Shown here in pieces: positions 24,897 to 33,740 of a DNA stretch of 64,000 nt. This DNA comes from VRUG01 sp965372745. Its GTDB lineage: Bacteria; Planctomycetota; Phycisphaerae; Sedimentisphaerales; Anaerobacaceae. The position numbers were made by a program, and so were the translations under genes. The notes below the pieces were generated by a model, which was given only the letters and a program-made list of their open reading frames with translations, was not told the DNA's origin and did not search any database. Position 1 is the first letter of the stretch; every line of letters starts with the position of its first letter. The stretch lies in assembly GCA_965372745.1 (NCBI GenBank), contig CBDVDM010000003.1, positions 14,184 to 78,183 of the forward strand, written 5' to 3'.

Positions 24897-26408
24897 TTAA
24901 ATGTACACCTTGTCCATCATTCTTGGAAAGGCTATGCACTGCCTGATATGTTTTTCGCCTGTGAGCCAGGCTACCGTTCTTTCAACTCCTAACCCGAATC
25001 CGCCATGCGGTACTGAACCATATCTTCTAAGGTCGAGATACCAATCGTAGTTTTCCTTTTTTAACCCCTGCCTCTCGATTCTCTTTAACAGAAGTTCATA
25101 ATCATCCTCTCTTACCGAACCGCCTATTATCTCGCCAAAACCCTCTGGTGCAAGCATATCGAAATTCAAAACCACCTTTTCATTTTTGCGGTCTGCCTTC
25201 ATGTAAAAAGCCTTTGCCTCTTTCGGATAATGCGTAATAAATACAGGTTTATCATGCATTTGCGAAATGATGGTCTCGTCAGAACCGCCTAAATCTTTAC
25301 CCCACCGAAAATCTGTCGCCAACTCGGCGTGCTTGGGATTGTTTTCAATTTTAATATCAACTTCAGATAATTCGCTTCGCAATTCAACCAGTTCAGCTGC
25401 GATTTTATCCTTCTGCCATTGCTTTAATTGCCCTTTTTGCTGCTGGACAAGTTCATTTATACGATTTTCAATCTGTTTTTTCGTATTCTGAAACTGCTGC
25501 AACTGGCCAGCCATAAATTCCTTCGTTCTTTCACCGGTCAGGATTTCAACAGCCTCTGTGTATGTCAACCTGTAGAAGGGCGGTTTGATTTTTTCAAGGG
25601 CGGCGACATTTATCCCTAAAGTTTCCAGCTGCGATTTATTTTGCTCAAGTACCTTTGCTATTATGAAAGAGACAAAATTTTCAGCTAATTCCAGCAAGCC
25701 GTTTAAGTCTATGTAAGCGATTTCCGGCTCGACCATCCAGAATTCCGTCAGGTGTCTTCTGGTTTTGCTTTTTTCAGCCCGAAATGTCGGTCCGAAGCAA
25801 TATACCCTGCCGTAACTCATTGCAGCAGCTTCGAGGTGCAGCTGACCGGTTTGTGTCAGGTGCAGGGGACTTCCGAAATAATCAACCTCAAAAAGAGACT
25901 TCTTGTCCTCGCCGACCATTGCGGTAAATATCGGTGTATCAATCAGGGTAAAGCCGTTATCGTTAAAGAATCTGCGAATAGCATCGACAACGGTGTGACG
26001 GATTTTGCCGATGCACCATTGTTTTTGCGACCGTAGATGCAGGTGGCGGTGTTTTAGGAGAAAATCGGTTCCGTGTGCCTTCGGTGTTATTGGATAATCA
26101 GTTGCCGGTGAAATAATCTTTGCATCGGTAACAGCTAATTCAAATCCGCCGGCGCTTCTTTCTTCTACTCTGACTGTTCCTGTTACTGTAAGAGCCGATT
26201 CTGTGCCGAGATGTTTTAAATCCTCGAAGATTTTATCTGATACATTGTCTTTTTCAACAACACACTGGCAAAGCCCTGTACCGTCGCGGACAATCAAAAA
26301 TAAAACCTTACCGCTGCTTCTGCCCCTGCAAAGCCAGCCTTGAAGCGTAACCTGATTTTCAACATTGTTCTTTAAATTCGATATTGATGTTTTATTAGTG
26401 TCTGACAT
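24897..26408 (-). CDS. asnS: Asparaginyl-tRNA synthetase with a coiled-coil insertion
   Basis: A 503-residue class II synthetase. The N-terminal OB domain (about 15-105) binds the anticodon. Class II motif 2 is FRAEKSKTRRHLTEFWMVEPE, and motif 3 is GFGLGVERTVAWLTG. Between LTYTEAVEIL (about 290) and DFRWGKDLGGSDETI (about 366) lies a ~65-residue Gln/Lys/Glu-rich helical insertion, probably a coiled coil. It makes the protein longer than the usual ~465 residues. It follows glyS by 11 bases, so the two are an operon. Confidence 0.94.
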   Translation of the reverse strand: MSDTNKTSISNLKNNVENQVTLQGWLCRGRSSGKVLFLIVRDGTGLCQCVVEKDNVSDKIFEDLKHLGTESALTVTGTVRVEERSAGGFELAVTDAKIISPATDYPITPKAHGTDFLLKHRHLHLRSQKQWCIGKIRHTVVDAIRRFFNDNGFTLIDTPIFTAMVGEDKKSLFEVDYFGSPLHLTQTGQLHLEAAAMSYGRVYCFGPTFRAEKSKTRRHLTEFWMVEPEIAYIDLNGLLELAENFVSFIIAKVLEQNKSQLETLGINVAALEKIKPPFYRLTYTEAVEILTGERTKEFMAGQLQQFQNTKKQIENRINELVQQQKGQLKQWQKDKIAAELVELRSELSEVDIKIENNPKHAELATDFRWGKDLGGSDETIISQMHDKPVFITHYPKEAKAFYMKADRKNEKVVLNFDMLAPEGFGEIIGGSVREDDYELLLKRIERQGLKKENYDWYLDLRRYGSVPHGGFGLGVERTVAWLTGEKHIRQCIAFPRMMDKVYI

Positions 26409-26419
26409 ATTGGAATTTT

Positions 26420-27886
26420 TTACATATCCAGTTTTTCAGATAGATGGTTTTTAAGCTGGTCGGTTGAGACTCGTATTTGCTCCATCGAATCGCGGTCGCG
26501 GACGGTTACGGTATTATCTTCTGTTGTCTGACCGTCAACAGTGATACAGAATGGCGTGCCAGCCTCATCCTGCCTGCGGTATCTCCTGCCGACCGCACCT
26601 TTCTGGTCATAGAAACATGTGAATCGCCCCTTTAGCTCATCATAAATCCTGCGTGCAATTTCGGGCATACCATCTTTTTTAACTAATGGAAATATTGCCG
26701 CCTTAGTCGGTGCAATAGCTGGATGAAACCGCAGTAGATTTCGCGTTTCGCCTTTAACCTCTTCTTCATCATAGGCGTCAACTAAAAATGCAAGCGTGCT
26801 TCTGTCGATACCGGCACTTGGCTCAATCACGTATGGAATATACCGTTTTCTGTTTTGCTCATCGAAATACGATAAAGGCCCTTTTTCGTAGTCCGGCGAT
26901 TCTTCTTTCAAATTAATCTTTGTCAGATCTCCGTTATTTTCATACCAGTCGTTAAGCGTTCTCATTCCCCGCTGATGCTGGCGCAAATCGTAATCTGTCC
27001 GGTTTGCAATCCCTTCGAGTTCCTGCCAGTCGCCTGAACCGAACGGGAATTTATATTCCACATCGACGCAGGCCTTGGCATAGTGTGCCAGCTCATCCGG
27101 GTCATGTTCACGGAACCGCAGGTTCTCTTTCTTTATCCCCAAATCCGTATACCATTTGAATCGAAATTCCTTCCAGTGCTCATACCATTTCTCATCGGTG
27201 CCCGGCTCACAGAAAAACTCAATCTCTGCCTGCTCGAATTCACGCGTTCGAAAGATAAATGCCTTCGTTGTCACTTCATTCCTAAAGCTCTTACCTATCT
27301 GGGCAATGCCGAAAGGTATCCTGACGCGGGTGGTATCCAGAACGTTTTTGAAATTGGCAAAGATACCCTGTGCGGTTTCAGGCCTGAGATAAAGTGTCAT
27401 CGAATCGTCGACATTAGCGCCCATCTGTGTCTCGAACATCAGCTTAAACGGCATCGGTTCTGTAAACTGCCCAACTTTGCCGCAGTTAGGACATACCTTA
27501 TTACTCAAATCATGTTCTGCTGCCATCTCAGTTTCGATATTGACATGCTCGGTATGCTCTTCGGTGTGGTCAGTCAAGTGGTCGACTCTTGTTCTCGTAT
27601 TGCATTTTTTGCATTCTGCTATAAGGTCGGCGAATTTATCGGCATGGCCTGACGCCTTCCAGACAAGCGGGTGCATCAGGATGCTACAGTCAAGACCAAC
27701 GATATCATCCCGCATCTGGACAGCAGACTTCCACCAGGCCTTCTTGACATTATTCTTTAATTCCACTCCCAAAGGCCCGTAGTCGTAACAGCTGGCAAGT
27801 CCGCCGTAAATCTCCGACGATTGGAATATAAACCCTCGTCTTTTGCAAAGCGATACGATATCGTCGAGTTTTGTCAATTTAGCCAT
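26420..27886 (-). CDS. glyS: Glycyl-tRNA synthetase, single-chain (alpha2) type
   Basis: A 488-residue class II glycyl-tRNA synthetase of the homodimer type found in archaea, eukaryotes and some bacteria, not the alpha2beta2 GlyQ/GlyS type. Visible: IVSLCKRRGFIFQSSEIYGG, YDYGPLGVELKNNVKKAWW, LRPETAQGIF, RVRIPFGIAQIGKSFRNE, the motif 3 region IEPSAGIDRSTLAFL, and an anticodon-binding domain at the end. The CxxC pairs near 92 and 138 suggest a small zinc-binding insertion. First gene of glyS-asnS. Confidence 0.95.
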   Translation of the reverse strand: MAKLTKLDDIVSLCKRRGFIFQSSEIYGGLASCYDYGPLGVELKNNVKKAWWKSAVQMRDDIVGLDCSILMHPLVWKASGHADKFADLIAECKKCNTRTRVDHLTDHTEEHTEHVNIETEMAAEHDLSNKVCPNCGKVGQFTEPMPFKLMFETQMGANVDDSMTLYLRPETAQGIFANFKNVLDTTRVRIPFGIAQIGKSFRNEVTTKAFIFRTREFEQAEIEFFCEPGTDEKWYEHWKEFRFKWYTDLGIKKENLRFREHDPDELAHYAKACVDVEYKFPFGSGDWQELEGIANRTDYDLRQHQRGMRTLNDWYENNGDLTKINLKEESPDYEKGPLSYFDEQNRKRYIPYVIEPSAGIDRSTLAFLVDAYDEEEVKGETRNLLRFHPAIAPTKAAIFPLVKKDGMPEIARRIYDELKGRFTCFYDQKGAVGRRYRRQDEAGTPFCITVDGQTTEDNTVTVRDRDSMEQIRVSTDQLKNHLSEKLDM

Positions 27887-28000
27887 TTGAGAATCCTTAA
27901 ATTATGTAATAGTGTAAGAGTTGGCTGATTATATAAAATTGACGATTAATTACAAGAACTTGTGCATTTAGCCGGAAAGGAAGAGGGATAAAAAAATGGT

Positions 28001-28097
28001 GGGATGGCCGCCATCAGAGCCAGTGCCGCTCAACATCAGTCTGTTCCGCATTTCTGCGAACCTGACATTCCGTTTTCTCCGATGGCGCTGCCATCCC
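28001..28097. repeat. 97-bp long imperfect inverted-repeat element
   Basis: The 616-base gap between glyS and mutS holds no convincing gene. Arms GGGATGGCCGCCATC (28001-28015) and GATGGCGCTGCCATCCC (28081-28097) pair with a small internal loop. An inner hairpin (GTT-CGCA/TGCG-AAC) lies near 28043-28062. It has the size and shape of a small palindromic element or a structured RNA. Only one copy is present in the window. An 80-residue open frame across it is not credible as a gene. Confidence 0.45.
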
Positions 28098-28294
28098 AAT
28101 TTGTTTTCTATAATGTAAGAATCGAGGAGAAGATTTCTACACTAAGCGGTTTTGCAACCGTATTGGCACTATTCAAAAAGCAGTGTCGCAAGTGTTGTGC
28201 CAAATACCTGACTTTTAGCATATATTTTATAACTGCTTGTTGCTAAAGATATTACATTTCGCCGGTTCTTTAGTTCCTTTAGTCGGGCTGGAAC

Positions 28295-28392
28295 AAAAAA
28301 CGACCATTTTGGTCACCACGAAAGTAGTCGAAATTTGTGTAATCTTTTTAAAAGTAACAAGATACAGAAAAATGACCATTTTGGTCGTTTTT
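28295..28392 (-). terminator. Tandem intrinsic terminators downstream of mutS
   Basis: Two copies of the self-complementary 13-mer GACCATTTTGGTC lie at 28302-28314 and 28374-28386. On the minus strand each 5-bp hairpin is followed by a T run (complements of 28295-28300 and 28368-28372). The copy nearer mutS is also flanked by T on the other side, so it could work both ways. Stems are short. An operator pair is the main alternative. Confidence 0.5.
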
Positions 28393-28502
28393 ATAAGACC
28401 AGAGTGACACGGTTTGGAATATTTTTTCCGGCTTTAGTAATACAGGGAAGGAATTTGCTGATGTTACCCAAATCATGGATGCAACAGTCTTGTCGTCTGT
28501 CT

Positions 28503-31124
28503 TCAGTCCTTTTCGATTTCTTTTTTGATTTCGTTTAACAAATTAATCGCCTCAATAGGAGTCAGATTATTGATATCAGTTGAAGCGAGTTTGTCTAAGA
28601 CGGATTTGTGTTTTTGGACAAATAATGTATCGCTGTCCGGTTCTTTTGTTTTCATTTTAGAAAAATGCTCACCGGTCGCCTCTTTTTGGAAAGTCTCTTC
28701 AAGTTCTTCAAGAATTTCTTTGCTTCTTTCGAGTATCGGCTTTGGCAGGCCGGCTAATTTTGCAACGTGTATACCGTAGCTTTTATCTGTTCCGCCGGGC
28801 AAAATCCTGTGCAGAAATACAACCTCGTCTGCCCATTCGCGAACTGCGACATTACAGTTCTTTATATTTTCAAACAATTCAGCCAACTCGGTCAATTCGT
28901 GATAATGCGTTGCAAATAATGTGCGGCATTTTATCTTTGTTGCGATATGCTCTGTTATCGCCCACGCCAGTGACAGGCCGTCATAAGTGCTTGTACCCCT
29001 GCCGACCTCATCGAGGACTACCAGCGACCTTTCTGTTGCATTATTGATAATGTTGGCGGTTTCAGTCATTTCGACCATAAAAGTGGATTGGCCCCGCGTT
29101 AGCTCATCACTTGCTCCGACTCGTGTAAAAATCCTGTCGACTAATCCGATTGTCGCTTCTTTGGCAGGTATAAACGACCCAGCCTGTGCCATCAATACAA
29201 GCAGGGCGGTTTGTCGTATATATGTACTTTTGCCGCTCATATTAGGACCGGTGATTACCAGAACGTCACCGGTTTTGTCACCCAGTTCGATATCATTTGG
29301 TACGAATTCAGCCCCTAACGTTTCAGCTAATACCGGATGTTTGCCTTCGGTTATTAAAAGCCCACCACCGTCGGTCATTGTCGGCCTTATGTAATTGCGT
29401 TTTTTCGCCAGATATGCAAGAGCAGATAGACAATCGCATTGTGCTATGGTGTCGGCTAACTGTTGCAGCCGAGATACATATTGAGCCGTCTGAACTCGAA
29501 GCTGCTCGAACAATTGCACCTCAAGCTCAAGTGACTTTTCGTTCGCATCCAGCGCCCTGGTCTCATACTCTTTTAATTCTTCTGTGATATAGCGTTCAGC
29601 ATTTTTTATGGTTTGTTTGCGAATATAATCAGCAGGCACTTTATCGGATGCCGAGTGATTGACCTCAATATAATAACCGAAAACCCTATTGTAACCAATT
29701 TTCAAATTGGCAATACTGGTTCGTTCTGTCTGCTGTTTTTGGAATTCTGCAAGCCAGCTTCGCCCATCCTTTGAAATAGACCGCAGCGAATCGAGCTTTT
29801 CGTCAAAGCCTGCTCTTATGACTCCGCCGTCACGAAGATGGGTAGGGCAGTCAGGCCGGATGGCAGCTTCAAGTAAATTCGCAAGCTCGTCCATGCTGTC
29901 GCAGTTTTCAGCTAATTGTAAAAGCAACTCCGCATTCGATTGTTTTAATAGTTCACGTAATTTTGGTATCAGCCGCAATGTCGCCTCCAATGCCAGCATA
30001 TCTCTCGGATTTGCACGGTAGGTACTGACTCTGGCTGCAATACGTTCTAAATCTGATATGTTTGATAATAATTTACGAATGTCACTCAATAGGTCTGTTT
30101 GCAGGAAATCTTCTATGGCGTTTTGCCGCAACTCTATCGGTTTTAGCTGGCACAATGGCATACAAAGCCAGCCTCGAAACATCCTCGCCCCCATTCCTGT
30201 AAGTGTTTCATCGATGCAATCCAGGAGTGTCCCTTTTGCACTTTCGCTACGGATAGTCCTTAAAATTTCAAGACTGGTCAGTGACGTCTGGTCGATTTGC
30301 AAAAAGTTTCGCCGATTAATCTTTTTCAGACTCCGGATATGACTTAGCGCTGTTTTTTGTGTTTCGGTTAAGTATTCAATAATAGCGCCAGCCGGGGCAA
30401 TACTTTCATCACTGTCAGTAATCCCGAATCCTTCCAGTGTTGCGGTACCGAAATGCTTTAGCAGACGTTGCCTGCTCTGATAAGGGTCGAAATACCACCC
30501 GGGACGCTGAGTAACAATGGCACCGGTTAATTGCGTGATATTTCTGGTAAGCTTTTTCGTCTCAGCTTCAAACAATTCCCCCCGCATGTCAGCCAATAAA
30601 CATTCAGCTGGCGACAAACGTATCAACTCATCTAACAGCTTCTTTTCTTCAAGTACCTGTGCAAAAAAATGTCCCGTTGAAATGTCCACCCAGCTAATTG
30701 CTGCATTTGCCTTTTTGCTCAGGCTGACGGCACAGAGAAAATTATCTTCCTTTGATTTGAGCAGCATATCATCGGTAAGTGTTCCCGGTGTAACTATCCT
30801 GACGACATCACGCTTGACAACACCTTTGGCCTGCTTTGGGTTTTCGACCTGCTCACATACCGCCACCTTATAGCCGGCCTGAAGCATCTTTTTAAGATAC
30901 CCGTCGACAGCATGGTAGGGCATCCCTGCTAATGGAATTGGATTTTCGCCTTTGCTTCTGCTGGTAAGTGTCAGCCCGCAGACGCGCGAACAGGTTTTGG
31001 CGTCCTCATAGAAAGTTTCATAAAAATCGCCCATGCGGAAAAACAGTATCGCATCCGGATACTTTTGCTTGAAATGATGAAACTGCTTCATTGCTGGAGT
31101 TAGTTTTTCTTCTTTTAAGGCCAT
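28503..31124 (-). CDS. mutS: DNA mismatch repair protein MutS
   Basis: An 873-residue MutS. The mismatch-recognition domain starts TPAMKQFHHFKQKYPDAILFFRMGDFYETF, which includes the Phe-x-Glu wedge in GDFYETF. The clamp and lever regions lie in the middle. The ATPase has GPNMSGKSTYIRQ, the Walker B region LVVLDEVGRGTSTYDG and the family TLFATHYHELTEL. Length is normal. mutS lies eight bases downstream of the mnmE-like gene in a minus-strand operon that ends in tandem terminators. No mutL is in the window. Confidence 0.96.
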   Translation of the reverse strand: MALKEEKLTPAMKQFHHFKQKYPDAILFFRMGDFYETFYEDAKTCSRVCGLTLTSRSKGENPIPLAGMPYHAVDGYLKKMLQAGYKVAVCEQVENPKQAKGVVKRDVVRIVTPGTLTDDMLLKSKEDNFLCAVSLSKKANAAISWVDISTGHFFAQVLEEKKLLDELIRLSPAECLLADMRGELFEAETKKLTRNITQLTGAIVTQRPGWYFDPYQSRQRLLKHFGTATLEGFGITDSDESIAPAGAIIEYLTETQKTALSHIRSLKKINRRNFLQIDQTSLTSLEILRTIRSESAKGTLLDCIDETLTGMGARMFRGWLCMPLCQLKPIELRQNAIEDFLQTDLLSDIRKLLSNISDLERIAARVSTYRANPRDMLALEATLRLIPKLRELLKQSNAELLLQLAENCDSMDELANLLEAAIRPDCPTHLRDGGVIRAGFDEKLDSLRSISKDGRSWLAEFQKQQTERTSIANLKIGYNRVFGYYIEVNHSASDKVPADYIRKQTIKNAERYITEELKEYETRALDANEKSLELEVQLFEQLRVQTAQYVSRLQQLADTIAQCDCLSALAYLAKKRNYIRPTMTDGGGLLITEGKHPVLAETLGAEFVPNDIELGDKTGDVLVITGPNMSGKSTYIRQTALLVLMAQAGSFIPAKEATIGLVDRIFTRVGASDELTRGQSTFMVEMTETANIINNATERSLVVLDEVGRGTSTYDGLSLAWAITEHIATKIKCRTLFATHYHELTELAELFENIKNCNVAVREWADEVVFLHRILPGGTDKSYGIHVAKLAGLPKPILERSKEILEELEETFQKEATGEHFSKMKTKEPDSDTLFVQKHKSVLDKLASTDINNLTPIEAINLLNEIKKEIEKD

Positions 31125-31132
31125 AACCAGGA

Positions 31133-32305
31133 TTATACAAAAACACGTCCGTTTAACAACTCTGTTATGACAGATTGTGTCTGCTGCGTTGTTTCAGCAT
31201 TGCAAAGCCGCCTCAAAAGCTGCTCCTGTCTCGGTGTAAAAGCAACGGCCTGCTGTAAATCAAAATCAGCCATTCCCAAAAGTTCAAGGACACTATCTTT
31301 CAAAGTCTCTAACCCCCGACCCGATTTCGCACTTATCGACACTGTATTTTTAAGGATATTTGGCAGTTTACTTATATCAAACTTTGCCGGCAGGTCTGAT
31401 TTATTTAGTACCGTCAGAATTTTTTTATCAGATATTTTTTCGATAACCTTTTTATCAATCTGGTTTTCCGGCTGGCTGACATCCAGAACCATCAGGATCA
31501 AATCAGCTTTCCCCAAAAGCTCCACAGCTTTACCCTGAGCTGCTTTATCAACTGACCCTGATTTTGCCGCCAATACCTCATCCAGTCCAGCTGTGTCAAT
31601 CAAATTAAGCATGAGAGGGCCAATTTGGCAATTAGCTGTAACATAATCTCTTGTTGTGCCCTCGATGTCAGTGACTATCGATTTTTCTCTACCGCTTAGG
31701 CAATTCAAGAGTGTGCTTTTACCGGTATTTGGAGGCCCTGCTAAAACCACACGACATCCGTTAATGATTAGTTTGACAGTTGTGCTTAACTTTAATATTT
31801 GTTTAGCTTCGGCCTTAATTTCGTCGACCGATTCTTTTTTTTCAAGCCATTCGTTAATTACACCAGCCAGGCCTTTCTCGATTTGATTAGCGATTAGTTT
31901 ACTGGCCTGAAGTGTTTTTACCTTAGCCATTGTCAGTTTGGCTTCCAACTCGATTGTGCTGACATTTTTTTGGATTTCAGTGATTTTAGACAAAAGCTGC
32001 TCAGCTGATACTAATGTAACCCCATTTTTTTCTAATAAACGCATTATCATTTCTACAATAAGCGCATTGCCGTGACAATGTATTGCAAAGTTATTTTCAC
32101 CTTCCCAGCCGACAATAACACTGTCGATATCCTGATTAGCCTCTGTAATTGTTCCGAGGCAAATCGACGACTTTGCGAGTATTTGTTTTTTTGATACAGG
32201 TTTAAAAATTTTTCTGATGATAGTTTCAGCTTTTTCGCCGAATACATGGATTGTTGAAATTGCCCCTGCTCCATGACCTGTCATTACCGCTGCAAATGTG
32301 TTCAT
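31133..32305 (-). CDS. MnmE-like tRNA-modification GTPase lacking the C-terminal CxGK motif
   Basis: A 390-residue MnmE/TrmE homologue, about 60 residues shorter than usual. It has a reduced N-terminal tetrahydrofolate-binding domain (MTGHGAGAISTIHVFG), a helical domain, and an inserted G domain: VVLAGPPNTGKSTL (G1), DIEGTTRDYV (G2), DTAGLDE (G3) and LNKSDLP (G4). True MnmE ends in a short helix with FCIGK, whose Cys is needed for wobble-uridine modification. This protein stops at ELLNGRVFV, without that end. It may be a divergent MnmE or a paralogue with another job. It lies in an operon with mutS and coaX. Confidence 0.85.
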   Translation of the reverse strand: MNTFAAVMTGHGAGAISTIHVFGEKAETIIRKIFKPVSKKQILAKSSICLGTITEANQDIDSVIVGWEGENNFAIHCHGNALIVEMIMRLLEKNGVTLVSAEQLLSKITEIQKNVSTIELEAKLTMAKVKTLQASKLIANQIEKGLAGVINEWLEKKESVDEIKAEAKQILKLSTTVKLIINGCRVVLAGPPNTGKSTLLNCLSGREKSIVTDIEGTTRDYVTANCQIGPLMLNLIDTAGLDEVLAAKSGSVDKAAQGKAVELLGKADLILMVLDVSQPENQIDKKVIEKISDKKILTVLNKSDLPAKFDISKLPNILKNTVSISAKSGRGLETLKDSVLELLGMADFDLQQAVAFTPRQEQLLRRLCNAETTQQTQSVITELLNGRVFV

Positions 32306-32318
32306 CTTGTCCTCCGCC

Positions 32319-32930
32319 TCATCCAGGGAAATCCCCAGAAACTAAACGTAGTCTTTGCATTATTGACCACAAAATCGGGGTGAAAGGTTTGCCCATAATT
32401 ATAGCAGGAAAGTTGATAATCCATGCGGTGGATGAAGACATTAGACAAAGTCGGATAACCATCCAATAGTTATCGATATCAGTAATTAATAACTCTATGA
32501 TTGTAGGTACTACTGGCAACAGACAAAAACCAAGCAATATAACCCTTTTTGCTTTTGTTATATTTGTTTGGAAAAAAGATAAAAATCCAATAGAGAAACA
32601 TGTCCAGCCTAATGCCGGAATAATATTAATCAAAAGAGTCTGGAAAGCAAATTTTATGTCAATTGTTCTTGTTGGCTCAATATTCGAGAACGCCTTGATT
32701 ATTTTGGTAATTGGCATGACCATCAATGTTGTCCAAAGAAGAACAAGAAAAAGAATTATGAATATGTCTGTTACTTTACTGATTGTTTTTTTGTGTTTAA
32801 TAAAGAATTTATTAGGTTTTGGCGGTGGCGGGGTTTTGCCCCAAAAGTAATGAATTATCCAGACAAAAAACAAAATGGCAAACCAGAACCAATAACTAAA
32901 AAGCAGCTTTGGTATTGATAGTAATACCAT
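32319..32930 (-). CDS. Hypothetical polytopic membrane protein
   Basis: A 203-residue protein with about five hydrophobic segments (near 8-28, 52-75, 92-115, 125-148 and 160-185) and a Pro/Lys-rich first loop (GKTPPPPKPNKFF). I recognise no family. It lies between coaX (17 bases upstream) and the mnmE-like gene (13 bases downstream) on the same strand, so it is probably co-transcribed. Function unknown. Confidence 0.7.
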   Translation of the reverse strand: MVLLSIPKLLFSYWFWFAILFFVWIIHYFWGKTPPPPKPNKFFIKHKKTISKVTDIFIILFLVLLWTTLMVMPITKIIKAFSNIEPTRTIDIKFAFQTLLINIIPALGWTCFSIGFLSFFQTNITKAKRVILLGFCLLPVVPTIIELLITDIDNYWMVIRLCLMSSSTAWIINFPAIIMGKPFTPILWSIMQRLRLVSGDFPG

Positions 32931-32947
32931 CTAAATATCCCTAAATA

Positions 32948-33736
32948 TTATTCGTTTTGTTCATCAATATATTTGCGAAAGGTCAGAGCGATACCTCTTA
33001 CAACAAGGTCAGGGACAAATGAATCGATGAACTGACAGTCCTGCTGTATGATTTTTGCCCCGGCTCCCGTAATAACTGTCTGTGGCCATTTTCCAATTTT
33101 TTCAGCGAAACGCCGGATGACCTCTTCCAGTGCCCCGACAACAGAATAATACAAACCGCAGTTAATAGCTTCTGCTGTGTTCTTTCCGTATGGCTCGGCA
33201 GGTCTGGTGACTTTTATTTTTGGAAGCTGTGCCGTGTTTTCCTTCAATGCCTTTGCACTGATTTCAAAACCGGGTAGTATTACGCCGCCCTGGAAAATCC
33301 CGTTGTCATCTACAAGGTCAATTGTAATCGCTGTTCCGATATCTGCCACAACTACCGCTTCGTCTGCGACCGAATAGGCCGCGAAGGCAGAGACAACCCG
33401 GTCTGTGCCGAGCTTATCAGGCTCATCCACACAGGCTGTCAACGGCAGAGGAATATCTTTTCCGATGCTCATTATTTTTTCGCTGAACTCATCTTTGACA
33501 ATTTTGCCGATTGTTTTAGTCCATGCAGGTTTGACACTGCTTACTACGAAAAAGCCGTCACGTTTTTTTTCTTTTGACCCCTTTACAATTGGGATTTTTT
33601 CCCACGCGGATTTCAAGCATTTAGTGAGTTCGTCAGTTGAGTCGCCGGGCATCAAATCGATAGTCTTTTGCTCATCTTTTAGAAACAAGGCTATTGAAAT
33701 ATTTGTATTGCCGATATCGACTGCAATAATATTCAT
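32948..33736 (-). CDS. coaX: Type III pantothenate kinase
   Basis: A 262-residue CoaX that phosphorylates pantothenate in the first committed step of coenzyme A synthesis. The ASKHA-fold motifs are DIGNTNISIALF at the start, PDKLGTDRVVSAFAA, and VVADIGTAITIDLVDDNG followed by GGVILPG. Length is standard. The start is four bases past the obg stop. Confidence 0.94.
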   Translation of the reverse strand: MNIIAVDIGNTNISIALFLKDEQKTIDLMPGDSTDELTKCLKSAWEKIPIVKGSKEKKRDGFFVVSSVKPAWTKTIGKIVKDEFSEKIMSIGKDIPLPLTACVDEPDKLGTDRVVSAFAAYSVADEAVVVADIGTAITIDLVDDNGIFQGGVILPGFEISAKALKENTAQLPKIKVTRPAEPYGKNTAEAINCGLYYSVVGALEEVIRRFAEKIGKWPQTVITGAGAKIIQQDCQFIDSFVPDLVVRGIALTFRKYIDEQNE

Positions 33737-33740
33737 AATT

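Noticed and set aside
26409..27960. T-box leader for glyS/asnS
   Set aside because: No specifier stem or T-box sequence is visible upstream of glyS.
28004..28246. 80-residue open frame in the glyS-mutS gap
   Set aside because: It runs across the palindromic element, has no ribosome-binding site and no family-like composition.
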